A stretch of 64,000 bases of DNA from PALSA-612 sp963846915 (GCA_963846915.1 CAWJXV010000006.1:124001-188000), one strand, 5' to 3'. Shown: positions 21,169 to 30,758, counted from the first letter of the stretch. Translations and numbers: made by a program. Notes: generated by a model from the letters alone, not told the origin.

Positions 21169-22362
21169 ATGAGCACCGGACACGTGTCGAGACGGCGGTT
21201 CCTGCTCGGAAGCGCCGGCGCGATCGGGGCTCTCGGCCTGTCCGCCAGGGCCTCCGCGGCCCCGCTTGCCCTGCCGGCGCCCGCCCGTTCCGGGATCGAC
21301 CACATCGTCGTCGTGGTGATGGAGAACCGCTCCTTCGACCACCTCCTCGGCTGGCTGCCGGGCGCCGACGGCAAACAGGACGGCCTGGCATATACGGACA
21401 AGCAGGGGGTCGCGCACAGCACGCATCCGCTCGCGCCCGACTTCCAGGGCTGCGGCTTCGCCGACCCCGACCACAGCTACCTCGCGAGCCGGGTCGCGTA
21501 CGACAAGGGCAAGTGCGACGGCTTCCTCCGCGCGGGCAAGAACGACCTGTACGCGATTGGCTACTACACGCAGCGCGACCTCCCGTTCCTGGGCGCCGCG
21601 GCTCCGGCGTGGACGGCCTGCGACCGCTACTTCGCGTCGATCATGGGCCCGACGTTTGCGAACCGCATGTACCTCCACTGCGGCCGCACCGACCGCACCA
21701 CCGACCTCCCGGTGCCGAGCCGGCTGCGGACAATCTGGGACCTCCTGGCCCAGCGCAAGATCTCGGGGCGCTACTACCGGCACAACTTCTCCTTCCTCGG
21801 GCTCTGGGGGTCGAGGTACTCGCGGATCACGCTCTCCTGGGCCGACTTCGTCCGCGACTGCCGGACCGGCCGTCTGCCGGCCGTCTCCTACGTCGACCCC
21901 GCCTACACGCTGCCGATCCTCGGTCCCGGCAACGACGACCATCCGCCATCGGACATCCGGGCGGGGGAGTGGTTCATGTCGCAGGTCTACACGGCCGTGA
22001 CGACGAGCCCGGCCTGGCCGCGGACGCTGCTCGTGTTCACGTTCGACGAGTGGGGCGGCTTCTTCGAGCACGTGCCGCCGTCGCACGCGCCGGACGTCAA
22101 CCCGTTGTACACGCTCCGTGGCTTCCGCGTGCCGACGCTGCTCGTCTCTCCGTTCGCCCGCCGCGGCCATGTCGACCACACGGTCTACGATCACGCGTCG
22201 ATCGTGAAGCTGATCCGCTGGCGGTTCGGCCTGCCGGCGCTCTCCGTCCGCGATGCCACGGCGGCCAACCTGGCGTCGGCGCTCGACTTCTCCCGCCGCG
22301 ACCTCCGAGCACCGACCTTCGCGGTGCCGAGGGTCGTGACGAGCAAGCCCTGCCGCTCGTAG
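21169..22362 (+). CDS. Tat-exported phosphoesterase (phospholipase C / acid phosphatase family)
   Basis: 397-aa protein of the phosphoesterase family that includes bacterial phospholipase C and AcpA. The N terminus has a Tat signal (SRRRFLLGSAGAIGALGLSA). The family signature IVVVVMENRSFDHLLGWLPG follows at about residues 43-62, with the metal/active-site blocks GPTFANRMY, PGNDDHPPSD and FTFDEWGGFFEHVPP later. It hydrolyses phosphodiester or phosphomonoester bonds outside the cell; the exact substrate is unknown. TAGAGT (21156-21161) lies 7 nt before the ATG, suggesting a leaderless mRNA. Confidence 0.88.
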   Translation: MSTGHVSRRRFLLGSAGAIGALGLSARASAAPLALPAPARSGIDHIVVVVMENRSFDHLLGWLPGADGKQDGLAYTDKQGVAHSTHPLAPDFQGCGFADPDHSYLASRVAYDKGKCDGFLRAGKNDLYAIGYYTQRDLPFLGAAAPAWTACDRYFASIMGPTFANRMYLHCGRTDRTTDLPVPSRLRTIWDLLAQRKISGRYYRHNFSFLGLWGSRYSRITLSWADFVRDCRTGRLPAVSYVDPAYTLPILGPGNDDHPPSDIRAGEWFMSQVYTAVTTSPAWPRTLLVFTFDEWGGFFEHVPPSHAPDVNPLYTLRGFRVPTLLVSPFARRGHVDHTVYDHASIVKLIRWRFGLPALSVRDATAANLASALDFSRRDLRAPTFAVPRVVTSKPCRS

Positions 22363-22418
22363 CGGCCCGCCTGTGCTCTCGGCGAGGACGGGCTCGCACC
22401 CCCTGCTAGGCTCGAAAC

Positions 22419-22439
22419 GCCCGCTCCAGGCGGGCTTTT
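22419..22439 (+). terminator. Intrinsic terminator
   Basis: GCCCGC (22419-22424) pairs with GCGGGC (22430-22435), followed by TTTT. It separates the phosphoesterase from the MFS gene. Confidence 0.75.
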
Positions 22440-22458
22440 CCGTGACGAGACAGCTCCG

Positions 22459-23709
22459 ATGACGCTTCGCCGGCGCCTGCCTGCGGCGCTCCAGCAGCGC
22501 GACTACGCGCTCCTCTGGATTGCGCTCGTCGTCATGGGCTTCGCGACGCAGATGGCCGTGGTGGCCATCGGCTGGCAGGTCTACTCGATCGACCACGACC
22601 CGTTCGACCTCGGCCTGATCGGCCTGGCCGAGTTCCTGCCGCTGCTCGTGCTCGCGCTGCCCGCCGGGCAGATCGCCGACCACTTCCCGCGCCGTTTCGT
22701 CTTCGCCTTCTCGCTCGTCATCGAGACGGGCGTGCTCCTGGCGCTCGTGATCGTCAGCCTGGAAGGCGCGACCCAGCTGTGGCCGTTCCTCGCGCTCGCG
22801 GTCGCGACGGGGATTGCGGGATCGCTCGGCGCGCCCTCCGGCCGGGCGCTGCCGACAGAGGTCGTCGCGTCGGAGCTGCTCCCGAGCGCGATGGCGTTGC
22901 GCTCGATCGCGGGCCAGGCGGCCGTCATCGGCGGCCCCGTGCTCGGCGGCGTGCTGTTCACGATCCGCCCGGAGCTCGTTTACGGCGTGGCTGCCGCCAT
23001 GCTCCTCGTCGGCCTCTCCTGCGTGCTCGCGCTCGGACCGCCTCTCGTTCCGCGGAGGCGGCCGGAGCCCGCACCACGGTGGGAGACGCTGCTCGCCGGG
23101 ATCGGCTTCATCCGCCGCACGCCGGTGATACTCGGTGCGATCTCGCTCGACCTCTTCGCCGTCTTGTTCGGCGGCGCGGTCGCACTGCTGCCCGTCTTCG
23201 CGAAGTCGATCCTGCACATCGGGCCGGCAGGCCTCGGCGTGCTGCGAAGCGCGCCCGCCGTCGGAGCGCTCGTCGCAGGGATCATTCTCGTGCGACGGCC
23301 GCTCGGGCATCGCACCGGAAGGACGCTCCTCGGCGTCGTCGCGCTGTTCGGGGCGAGCATGGTCGTGTTCGGGCTGTCTCGCTGGTTCGCGCTGTCGCTG
23401 ATCGCGCTCGCGGTCAGCGGCTTCGCGGACATGATCAGCATGAACATCCGCTCCACGACCGTCGCGCTCGCGACGCCCGATCCGCTGCGCGGGCGCGTGA
23501 ACTCCGTCGAAGGCGTGTTCATCTCCGCGTCGAACGAGCTCGGGGCGTTCGAGTCCGGCCTCGCCGCAGCCCTGATCGGAGCCACCCCGGCCGTCGTGGC
23601 GGGCGGTGCGGTGACCATCGGCATCGCCGCGATCTGGCCGCGCTTCTTCCCCGAGCTCGCCCGGGTCGACCGGCTCGAAGACGTGCGACCGGAATGGGAA
23701 CCGGCCTGA
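22459..23709 (+). CDS. MFS transporter (EntS-like exporter)
   Basis: 416-aa inner-membrane transporter with about 12 hydrophobic segments. The N terminus RDYALLWIALVVMGFATQMA and the loop AGQIADHFPRRFVFAFSL match the enterobactin-exporter-like MFS branch, as do GAPSGRALPTEVV and FADMISMNIRSTTVALATPD. Substrate is unknown; no siderophore genes are nearby. ATG 22459 follows a terminator hairpin, so it probably has its own promoter. Confidence 0.85.
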   Translation: MTLRRRLPAALQQRDYALLWIALVVMGFATQMAVVAIGWQVYSIDHDPFDLGLIGLAEFLPLLVLALPAGQIADHFPRRFVFAFSLVIETGVLLALVIVSLEGATQLWPFLALAVATGIAGSLGAPSGRALPTEVVASELLPSAMALRSIAGQAAVIGGPVLGGVLFTIRPELVYGVAAAMLLVGLSCVLALGPPLVPRRRPEPAPRWETLLAGIGFIRRTPVILGAISLDLFAVLFGGAVALLPVFAKSILHIGPAGLGVLRSAPAVGALVAGIILVRRPLGHRTGRTLLGVVALFGASMVVFGLSRWFALSLIALAVSGFADMISMNIRSTTVALATPDPLRGRVNSVEGVFISASNELGAFESGLAAALIGATPAVVAGGAVTIGIAAIWPRFFPELARVDRLEDVRPEWEPA

Positions 23710-23726
23710 CCGGGTAGCGCACCTAC

Positions 23727-24164
23727 GTGCGACCGACGCTCCCGGTCATCGTGACACTGTCCGTGCTGGCCGTGTCGGCCTGCGGCTCGCAGAGCCGGGA
23801 GGCAGCTCAGCAAACCGCGCCGCGCCTGCCGCCTGCGGTCGCAGCCGCGCTTGCAACACGCAGCGACGCGCTGGCGAGCGCTCTCCGACGAGGCGATGCC
23901 TGCGGGGCGAGAATCCAGGTGCACGGGCTCGAGCGCCAGACCCGGCTCGCCATCGCCGCCGGGCGTGTCCCGCCCATGTACCGTGCACGCCTGGTCGCGG
24001 CCACGACGCGGATCGCCGCCCAGATGCCGCGCTGTCTGCCGCGGCCAATTCCGCCCCCGGTTGCGCCTTCGCCGGCTGAGAGAAAGCATCCCGCGCGCGG
24101 TTCGGAAGGACAGCACGGCAAGCCGGACAGGCCGAAGAAGCACGACCACGGAGATGAACAGTGA
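23727..24164 (+). CDS. Small putative lipoprotein upstream of a Ser/Thr kinase
   Basis: 145-aa protein with a lipoprotein signal: hydrophobic VIVTLSVLAVS then the lipobox cysteine in VSACG. The middle is helical with two cysteines (GDACGAR, MPRCLP). The tail, from about residue 105, is Pro-, Lys- and His-rich. The stop overlaps the kinase GTG start (GTGA), so the two are translated together; this suggests a sensor or anchor role in the kinase pathway, which is inference. No family was recognised. Confidence 0.7.
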   Translation: MRPTLPVIVTLSVLAVSACGSQSREAAQQTAPRLPPAVAAALATRSDALASALRRGDACGARIQVHGLERQTRLAIAAGRVPPMYRARLVAATTRIAAQMPRCLPRPIPPPVAPSPAERKHPARGSEGQHGKPDRPKKHDHGDEQ

Positions 24165-25150
24165 CGACGCAGACGGTCTGCGGCGACCGGTACGAGCTCC
24201 GCGACGTGATCGGGAGCGGCGGGATGGCGCTCGTCTATCTCGCTCGCGACCGCAAGCTCGACTCCCTGGTGGCCGTCAAGCTTCTCGCCGACAACCTCTC
24301 TGCCGATCCCGAGCTCCGCGAGCGGTTCCGGCGCGAGGCCGAGCTGGCCCGGCGCCTCTCGCATCCGAACGTCGTCCGCGTGCTCGGCAGCGGCGAGACG
24401 GATGGTCGGGCCTTCATCGTTCTCGAGTTCGTCGAATGCGGCAATCTCGCCGAGGAGCTGGCGCGCGCCGGGCCGCTCTCGCGGGAGCGAGTCGCGGAGC
24501 TCGGCGCCCAGGCGGCCGCCGGCCTCGCGCACGCGCACGAGCGCGGGCTGGTCCATCGCGACGTCAAGCCGCAGAACCTCCTGCTGGCCGCCGACGGCAC
24601 GCTCAAGGTCTCGGACTTCGGGATCGCGCACGCCGTCGACGGCACGCGCCTGACTGCGATCGGGTCGGTGCTCGGCACGGCTGCGTACCTCGCGCCCGAG
24701 CAGGCGCGGAGCGAGGAGACGACGGCCGCATGCGACGTGTACGCGCTCGGCGTCGTCCTCCGCGAGCTCTCGGGCGGCACGCCCGACGACCTACAGGGCC
24801 TGGTCGGGGCCTGCCTGCGGGACGATCCCGCGGCGCGGCCGACCGCGCGCGAGGTGGAGCTCGTCCTGCGCGGCGAGCGCGAGGCGCCGACGCGGCGGCT
24901 GCCCTCGGCGCCGGCGGCGCCGACGTCGGTGATGCGGCGTCCCCGAAGCAGGCGGGCGCGGACGCTCGTAGCCGCGGCAGCCTGCGCGGTCGCGGTCGCC
25001 CTCGCCATCGGAATCGGCATCGGCGCAGGCGCGGGCGGTAGAGGAGCGCCTGGGCATGAGCCGGCCGTTGTGCCACCGATTCCGCGTGCCGCGACGCCTG
25101 CTGCTTCGGCGCAGGCGTTCGCTCGCTGGCTCCGCGCGCGCTCGCGCTAG
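24161..25150 (+). CDS. Membrane Ser/Thr protein kinase (PknB-like)
   Basis: 329-aa Hanks-type kinase. The glycine loop is GSGGMALVY, the ATP lysine is in VAVKLL, the catalytic loop is VHRDVKPQNLL, the metal motif is SDFGIA, and the APE motif is LAPEQA. The kinase lobe ends near residue 240. After a basic juxtamembrane stretch, one transmembrane helix (LVAAAACAVAVALAIGIGIG) lies at about 270-290, leaving a short Pro/Ala-rich external tail with no PASTA repeats. Co-translated with the preceding lipoprotein. Its stop overlaps the convergent exonuclease gene by 4 nt. Confidence 0.92.
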   Translation: MTTQTVCGDRYELRDVIGSGGMALVYLARDRKLDSLVAVKLLADNLSADPELRERFRREAELARRLSHPNVVRVLGSGETDGRAFIVLEFVECGNLAEELARAGPLSRERVAELGAQAAAGLAHAHERGLVHRDVKPQNLLLAADGTLKVSDFGIAHAVDGTRLTAIGSVLGTAAYLAPEQARSEETTAACDVYALGVVLRELSGGTPDDLQGLVGACLRDDPAARPTAREVELVLRGEREAPTRRLPSAPAAPTSVMRRPRSRRARTLVAAAACAVAVALAIGIGIGAGAGGRGAPGHEPAVVPPIPRAATPAASAQAFARWLRARSR

Positions 25151-26820
25151 GCCGCGGCCGAGAGCTGCGCGCAGATCGCCGTCGCATCGAGCGGCAACAC
25201 GAGCAGTTCGAGCGGCGGCCGGTGCAGGAACTCGTGGACGACGAGCAGATCGTCGGCGTCCTCGGGGGCATACGACGGATCGCACGCCATCACAGTGCGC
25301 GCCTCCGCGACGCCGGACTCGATCTCGACCCGGGCGCCCCCGCCCGGCGGCAGTGTCCGCACCGAGCACACGCGGCCGCCGGCCACGAAGAACGCGCGCC
25401 GCCAGCCGGGGTCGCCCGCAGGGGCCACCAGGCAGCGGCACTCCCGGCGCAGGCGCTCGAGCCGCTGGAGCTGGCCGATCACGGCCTCGAGCGCCGAGAT
25501 GCGGTCGCGGAGCCGCGCAGCGTCCTCGTAGCGCAGGCACGCGGCCAGGTCGGTCAGCTTGCGCCGCAGTCGCGGGAGCGGGCCGCCGCTCAGCAGCAAC
25601 GCGAGCTCGTGCTCGGACGCGCCGTCGAGCGCGCGTGCCGCCCGCTCGGCGCGGCGGCGGCCGCGGATCGGCCCGAGAGCGCCCGGCGTGGACGAGACGA
25701 CGAGCCGGTCGCCGCGCCGGCGCAGGTAGACGTACCGATCCGGCCTGACATTGCGCGCGTTCGCCGGGGGCCGCAGCTCCCGGATCAGCCGGAGCTCCTC
25801 GAGCCCTGCCTCGAGCTCGCTGCCGAGGACACGCCACTCGATCCGGTCGACGGCTCCGAGCGCGGCCTCCACGGCGGGCCGCTGGCGGTCGGAGCGGAAG
25901 TACGAGCGCAGGCGGGCGCGCAGGTCGCGCGCGCGGCCGACGTAGAGCACGAGCTCGTTCCGGTCGCGAAAGAGGTAGACGCCGGGCCGCGCGGGCGCGC
26001 CGTGCGCGAGCGAGCGCTTGGCGTAAACGCGCCGCGTGCGGGGAGCCGCCAGCTCGTGGAGGTCCGACAGCGTTCGCGCGCCTCGCTCCTGCGCCTCGCC
26101 GATCAGGCGCACGAGCACCTCGGCGGTCGCGAGCGCGTCCGGGAGCGCCCGGTGGCAGGGCTCGGCAGAAGTCCCGTAGAAGTGCGCGAGCGAGGCGAGT
26201 CCGACTCGACGAAGGCGGCCGCCGAGCAGCCGGCGCGCGAGGGCGGCCGTATCCAGCGTGGGAGCTCCGAGTCGCCGGCCCGTCATCCGCTCGAGCTGCC
26301 GGTCGAGGAACGAGACGTCGAAGCGGGCGTTGTGCGCCACCAGCGTTGCGTCGCCGGCGAAGGTGAGGAACGCGCGCATCGACGCGCCGATGCCCGGTGC
26401 GCGGCGGAGCTCCTCGTCATGGATGCCCGTAATGGCGTGGATGGGAGCGGGGAGGGGGACGCCGGTGCGGACGAGGGTCTGGAACGTCTCCCCGAGCTCG
26501 AGCGATCGTACGCGGACGGCGCCGATCTCGCAGATGCGCGACGAGCGTGCAGAGAGGCCGGTCGTCTCCAGGTCGAGGACGACGAGCTCGGCCTCCTCGA
26601 GCAGCGGATCGTTCGGCGCGGAGACGAGCGCGATCGCCGAGCCGTGCCACGCGAGCCGCCCGTCCCCCTCGACCAGGTCGCCGACGAGCGACCGCGCGAG
26701 CCCGTCCGGTGCCGAGCGCAGCGCGAAGAGATGCGCCGCGGCCTCAGCCGGTGAGATCGGTCGCCGGCGCTCCTCCAGCAGCTCGACGAGCCGGTCGACG
26801 GCGTCGAAGGCCAGTTGCAT
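25147..26820 (-). CDS. DEDD exonuclease fused to a GIY-YIG/UvrC-like nuclease
   Basis: 557-aa two-nuclease protein. An N-terminal extension of about 75 residues precedes a DnaQ-like 3'-5' exonuclease: LDLETTG (Exo I), HNARFDVSFLD (Exo II) and CHRALPDALAT (Exo III). From about residue 270 there is a UvrC-type GIY-YIG module: ARPGVYLFRDRNELVLYVGRARDLRARLRSYF. A UvrB-binding-like helix pair (LAACLRYEDAARLRDRISAL) follows near 440. This fusion is known in Actinomycetota as a DEDD exonuclease/Cho-like repair protein; its precise role is unproven. A separate full uvrC lies at 50005. Its 3' end overlaps the kinase gene. Confidence 0.85.
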   Translation of the reverse strand: MQLAFDAVDRLVELLEERRRPISPAEAAAHLFALRSAPDGLARSLVGDLVEGDGRLAWHGSAIALVSAPNDPLLEEAELVVLDLETTGLSARSSRICEIGAVRVRSLELGETFQTLVRTGVPLPAPIHAITGIHDEELRRAPGIGASMRAFLTFAGDATLVAHNARFDVSFLDRQLERMTGRRLGAPTLDTAALARRLLGGRLRRVGLASLAHFYGTSAEPCHRALPDALATAEVLVRLIGEAQERGARTLSDLHELAAPRTRRVYAKRSLAHGAPARPGVYLFRDRNELVLYVGRARDLRARLRSYFRSDRQRPAVEAALGAVDRIEWRVLGSELEAGLEELRLIRELRPPANARNVRPDRYVYLRRRGDRLVVSSTPGALGPIRGRRRAERAARALDGASEHELALLLSGGPLPRLRRKLTDLAACLRYEDAARLRDRISALEAVIGQLQRLERLRRECRCLVAPAGDPGWRRAFFVAGGRVCSVRTLPPGGGARVEIESGVAEARTVMACDPSYAPEDADDLLVVHEFLHRPPLELLVLPLDATAICAQLSAAA

Positions 26821-26889
26821 GGCGGGTCATGCAACCAGAACGTATGTTCGCCGTCAAGCAGCCGGGGCTCGAGGGCCTAGACTCGCGCC

Positions 26890-29856
26890 ATGGCGACCTG
26901 CGGCAGTTGCGGCCGCGAGAACCCGGCCGACGCCCGCTTCTGCAATTCCTGCGGCGCTCCTGTGGCCGAGACGTCGCTGTCGCGGGAGCAGCGGAAGGTC
27001 GTGACCGTGCTGTTCTGCGACGTGACGGGGTCGACGGAGCTCGGTGAGAGGCTCGACCCGGAAGCGTTGCGGTCGCTGCTGGCGCGGTACTTCGAGGCGA
27101 TGAGGGGGATCGTCGAGCGGCACGGTGGTTCGGTGGAGAAGTTCATCGGGGATGCGGTGATGGCGGTGTTCGGGGTGCCGCTTGTTCACGAGGACGACGC
27201 GTTGCGCGCGTGCCGGGCGGCCCTGGAGATGCGCCAGGCGTTCGCAGGGTTGGGCGTCGAGGGGCGGATCGGAGTCAGCACGGGGGAGGTGGTGACCGGG
27301 ACCGAGGAGCGGCTGGCGACCGGTGATCCGTTGAACGTGGCAGCGCGGCTGCAGCAGGCGGCGCTGCCGGGGGAGGTGCTGATCGCGCAGGCGACCCGTG
27401 CACTGGTCGGTGACGCGGTCGATGTCGAGCCGGTCGAGCCGCTGGTGTTGAAGGGCAAGAGCGAGCCGGTGCCCGCCCACAGGCTGTTCGGCGCACGAGC
27501 GGCGCCCGAAAGGCGGCACGACACGGTGTTCGTCGGTCGCGAGGGCGAGCTGGCGTTGCTGGGCGAGGCCTGGGGCCGAGCGCTCGCGGAGCGGCGCTGC
27601 GAGCTGGTCACCGTGATCGGCGAGGCGGGCGTCGGCAAATCCCGGCTGGTGGCGGAGGCGCTGGCGTCGATCGAAACGCGGGTCGTTCGCGGCCGGTGCC
27701 TCCCGTACGGGGTCGGGATCACCTACTGGCCGGTCGTGGAGGTGGTGAAGCAGCTCGGGGCGTTGCCCTCCGATCCGGGTGCCGCGGCGGCGATCCGCTC
27801 GGCGCTGGGGGAGTCGGATGAGGGCACGTCGGCGGAGGAGATCGCGTGGGCATTCCGCAAGCTGCTCGAGGAGCGGGCGCCGCTCGCCGTCGTGTTCGAC
27901 GACGTCCAGTGGGGCGAGGAGACGTTCCTCGACCTGGTCGAGCACGTCGCCCTGCTCTCCGGCGGCGCACCGCTCCTGCTCGTTTCCATGGCCCGCCCCG
28001 AGCTGCTCGACATCCGTCCGTCCTGGCCGGTGTCGGTGCGGCTCGAGCCGCTGAGCGGTGAGGATGCAGCCAGCCTGATCGGGACCGGCGTGCCGGAGGA
28101 GCTGCGCGTGAAGATCGCCGACGCGGCCGGCGGCAACCCGCTGTTCATCGGCGAGATGCTCGCGATGACGCAGGAGGCCGGGAGCGAGGTCGAGGTGCCA
28201 CCCACGCTGAAGGCGTTGCTGGCAGCCCGTCTCGACCAGCTCGATACGGGCGAGCGACGCGTGCTCGAGCGGGCCGCTGTGGAGGGCGAGGTCTTCCACC
28301 GCGGCGCCGTACAGGCGCTCGCTCGCGAGGAGCTCCAGGTGACTCCGCGGCTGGCCGCGCTCGTGCGCCGCGACCTGATCCGTCCGGACAAGGCGGAGTT
28401 CGCGGGTGAGAACGGCTTCCGCTTCCGACATCTGCTGGTCCGTGACGCCGCCTACGACGCACTCCCGAAAGCCACCCGGGCCGAGCTGCACGAGCGCTAC
28501 GCGGGTTGGCTCGAGCAGATGACCGGCGATGGGACGCCCGGGTACGAGGAGATCGTCGGCTATCACTTCGAGCAGGCCTACCTCTACAGGACCGAGCTCG
28601 GCCTCGTCGACGATGCGAGCAGAGCGCTCGCGCGGCAGGCGGCGGAGCGCCTGGGCTCGGCCGGACACCGGGCGTTCGTCCGCGGAGACGTGGCTGCAGC
28701 CGTCAACCTGATCTCCCGTGCCGTTCCGCTCTTGCCGGCGGACGACCCGTCGCGGGTCGGCCTCGTCCCGAACGTCAGGGTCGTGCAAGGACTCAGAGGA
28801 GACCTCAGCTGGGCCGATCGCGTTCTGACGGAAGCCGTGGCGGCGGCGGTTGCCTCGGGCGATCGACAGGTGGAGGCGCACGCGCTCGTGCAGCGCGGGT
28901 TGCTGCGCCTGTTCACCCAGCCGGACGTCGCAGCGCAGGAGCTGATCGGCGTCGCCGAGCACGCGATCGCCGTCTTCGACGAGTTCGGCGACGAGCTCGG
29001 GCTCGCCCGCGCCTGGCGCCTCGTGGCCCAGGCGCACTATCTCGCCCGCCACGGAGGTCCGAGCGCCGAGGCTTCCGAGCGTGCGCTCGAGCACGGGCGC
29101 CTCGCCGGCGACCTGCTCGAACTGCGCGAGATCGTCGAATGGTTCTGCGTCGCCATGATGCTCGGGCCGATGCCGGCGATGGACGTCGCCACCCGCTGCG
29201 AGGCGCTGCTCGCGGACGCCCGACGTGACCCGATCCTCGAACCGACCGTCCTCGGCGTGCTTGCGAATGCCCAGGCGATGCAGGGCCGCATCGAGAAAGC
29301 AGAGGAGCTCGTCGCACGCTGGCGTGTCGCGGTGGCCGAGCTCGGTGACTCGATCTGGCTCCACGCCATCCACCTCGGATTCATCTGGCTCGCCGACGAT
29401 CCCGTCGCCGCGGAGCGCGAGTTGCGGCCAGGATACGAGGCGCTCAAGCGCATCGGGGAGAAGAGTCACTTCTCCTCGGTCTCCGGCCTGCTGGCGCGGG
29501 CCGTGTGCGCGCAGGGGCGCTACGACGAGGCCGACCGGATCAGCCGGGAAAGCGAAGAGGCCGCGCGACCGAACGACATTCACGCTCACATCCTCTGGCG
29601 CACCGCCCGGGCGCAGGCACTCGCAGAACGTGGGGAGCTCGAGACGGGCGAGAAGCTGGCCCGCGAAGCAGTCGCGTTCGCGGCGGAGAGCGACTTCCTC
29701 GACTCTCACGGCGACGCGTTGCTCGAGCTCGCCGAAGTCATGCGTCTCACCGGCCGCCCGAAGGAAGCCGTCGGGATCGTGCGAGAGGCCGAGCGCCTCT
29801 ACACGCTTAAGGGAAATGTCGTCTCGGCGGCCCGGGCCCACGCGCGGCTTGCCTAG
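26890..29856 (+). CDS. Zn-ribbon / class III nucleotide cyclase / STAND-type ATPase / TPR regulator
   Basis: 988-aa multidomain signalling protein. A double CxxC zinc ribbon (CGSCGRENPADARFCNSCG) is at residues 4-22. A class III adenylate/guanylate cyclase catalytic domain follows at about 37-190, with VTVLFCDVTGST and GDAVMAVFG supplying metal-binding Asp residues. Then comes a P-loop ATPase at about 215-480 with GEAGVGKSR (Walker A) and LAVVFDDVQWG (Walker B). The C-terminal half is helical TPR-like repeats. TAGACT (26878-26883) lies 6 nt before the ATG. Cyclase activity is likely but not certain, and the ligand sensed is unknown. Confidence 0.88.
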   Translation: MATCGSCGRENPADARFCNSCGAPVAETSLSREQRKVVTVLFCDVTGSTELGERLDPEALRSLLARYFEAMRGIVERHGGSVEKFIGDAVMAVFGVPLVHEDDALRACRAALEMRQAFAGLGVEGRIGVSTGEVVTGTEERLATGDPLNVAARLQQAALPGEVLIAQATRALVGDAVDVEPVEPLVLKGKSEPVPAHRLFGARAAPERRHDTVFVGREGELALLGEAWGRALAERRCELVTVIGEAGVGKSRLVAEALASIETRVVRGRCLPYGVGITYWPVVEVVKQLGALPSDPGAAAAIRSALGESDEGTSAEEIAWAFRKLLEERAPLAVVFDDVQWGEETFLDLVEHVALLSGGAPLLLVSMARPELLDIRPSWPVSVRLEPLSGEDAASLIGTGVPEELRVKIADAAGGNPLFIGEMLAMTQEAGSEVEVPPTLKALLAARLDQLDTGERRVLERAAVEGEVFHRGAVQALAREELQVTPRLAALVRRDLIRPDKAEFAGENGFRFRHLLVRDAAYDALPKATRAELHERYAGWLEQMTGDGTPGYEEIVGYHFEQAYLYRTELGLVDDASRALARQAAERLGSAGHRAFVRGDVAAAVNLISRAVPLLPADDPSRVGLVPNVRVVQGLRGDLSWADRVLTEAVAAAVASGDRQVEAHALVQRGLLRLFTQPDVAAQELIGVAEHAIAVFDEFGDELGLARAWRLVAQAHYLARHGGPSAEASERALEHGRLAGDLLELREIVEWFCVAMMLGPMPAMDVATRCEALLADARRDPILEPTVLGVLANAQAMQGRIEKAEELVARWRVAVAELGDSIWLHAIHLGFIWLADDPVAAERELRPGYEALKRIGEKSHFSSVSGLLARAVCAQGRYDEADRISRESEEAARPNDIHAHILWRTARAQALAERGELETGEKLAREAVAFAAESDFLDSHGDALLELAEVMRLTGRPKEAVGIVREAERLYTLKGNVVSAARAHARLA

Positions 29857-29885
29857 CCGCCGGCTCTAGACGGAGGCGGCCCCAG

Positions 29886-30758
29886 CTAGGGCTTGGGCTT
29901 CACGTGGTCGAGAGCCTCGCCGAGCATGTCGCCGAGCTCCATCGGCAGCACGATCTTGGTCGAATCCGAGGTGCCGACCTGCTTGAGCGCGTCGAGGTAC
30001 TGCAGCCGCATCGTGTTCGCGTCGAGCGTTCGTGCCGTCTCGAAGATCTTCTGCAGCGCGAGCGCGAAGCCCTCGGCACGCAGGATCGCGGCCTGGCGGT
30101 CGCCCTCGGCCGAGAGGATCTTCGCCTGTTTCTCGCCCTCGGCGACGGTGACCGCGGCCTGCTTCGTGCCCTCGGACTCTGTGACCACCGCGCGGCGCGT
30201 CCGCTCTGCGGACATCTGCCGCGTCATCGCCTCCTGCACGTCCGGCGGCGGCGTGATCTCGCGCAGCTCGACGTTCGTGATCTTCACGCCCCAGCGCTCC
30301 GTCACCTCGTCGAGCTTCGTCTGCAGGACCGCGTTCATCTGCTCGCGCTTCGAGAGCACGTCGTCGAGAGCCATGTCGCCGACCACGGAGCGCAGCGTGG
30401 TCGAGGCGATGTTCTCGGCGGCGCCGGCGAAGTTCTGCACCTTGACGACCGAGTCGACGGCGTCGACGACGCGGTGGAAGACGATGAAGTCGATCTCGAT
30501 CGGAGCGTTGTCCTTCGTGATGCCGGTCTGCCGGGGAATCTCGAGGTACTGCTCGCGAAGGTCGACGATCACTGGGCGGTCGATGACCGGGATCAGGAAG
30601 ATGACGCCCGGGCCCTTGGCGCCGATGACGCGTCCAAGCCGGAAGATGACGCTGCGCTGGTACTCGCGAACGATCCGGACGCTCAAATACAGGAACCCGA
30701 CCACGAGGAACACGGCGACCGCCGCTCCGATGATGGCGCCTAGCACTGCGGGCGCCAC
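29886..30758 (-). CDS. SPFH/stomatin-like membrane protein
   Basis: 290-aa band-7 protein. An N-terminal membrane helix (AVLGAIIGAAVAVFLVVGFLY) is followed by the SPFH domain: VREYQRSVIFRLGRVIGAKG, then GPGVIFLIPVIDRPVIVDLR. A coiled coil with Glu/Ala/Lys repeats (AVTVAEGEKQAKILSAEGDR) follows at about 200-245. Such proteins oligomerise in membrane microdomains and often partner with NfeD or FtsH proteases; no NfeD gene is adjacent. The GTG at 30758 keeps the membrane helix at the N terminus; GTG 30746 is also possible. Divergent from the propeller gene. Confidence 0.9.
   Translation of the reverse strand: MAPAVLGAIIGAAVAVFLVVGFLYLSVRIVREYQRSVIFRLGRVIGAKGPGVIFLIPVIDRPVIVDLREQYLEIPRQTGITKDNAPIEIDFIVFHRVVDAVDSVVKVQNFAGAAENIASTTLRSVVGDMALDDVLSKREQMNAVLQTKLDEVTERWGVKITNVELREITPPPDVQEAMTRQMSAERTRRAVVTESEGTKQAAVTVAEGEKQAKILSAEGDRQAAILRAEGFALALQKIFETARTLDANTMRLQYLDALKQVGTSDSTKIVLPMELGDMLGEALDHVKPKP

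Noticed and set aside
26854..29841. A 995-codon minus-strand frame opposite the cyclase-ATPase gene (and similar long frames at 20833-23310, 10806-12749 and 49617-51872)
   Set aside because: Each mirrors a convincing gene on the other strand or in another frame, with low-complexity Arg/Asp/His/Gln-rich translation typical of GC-rich shadows.
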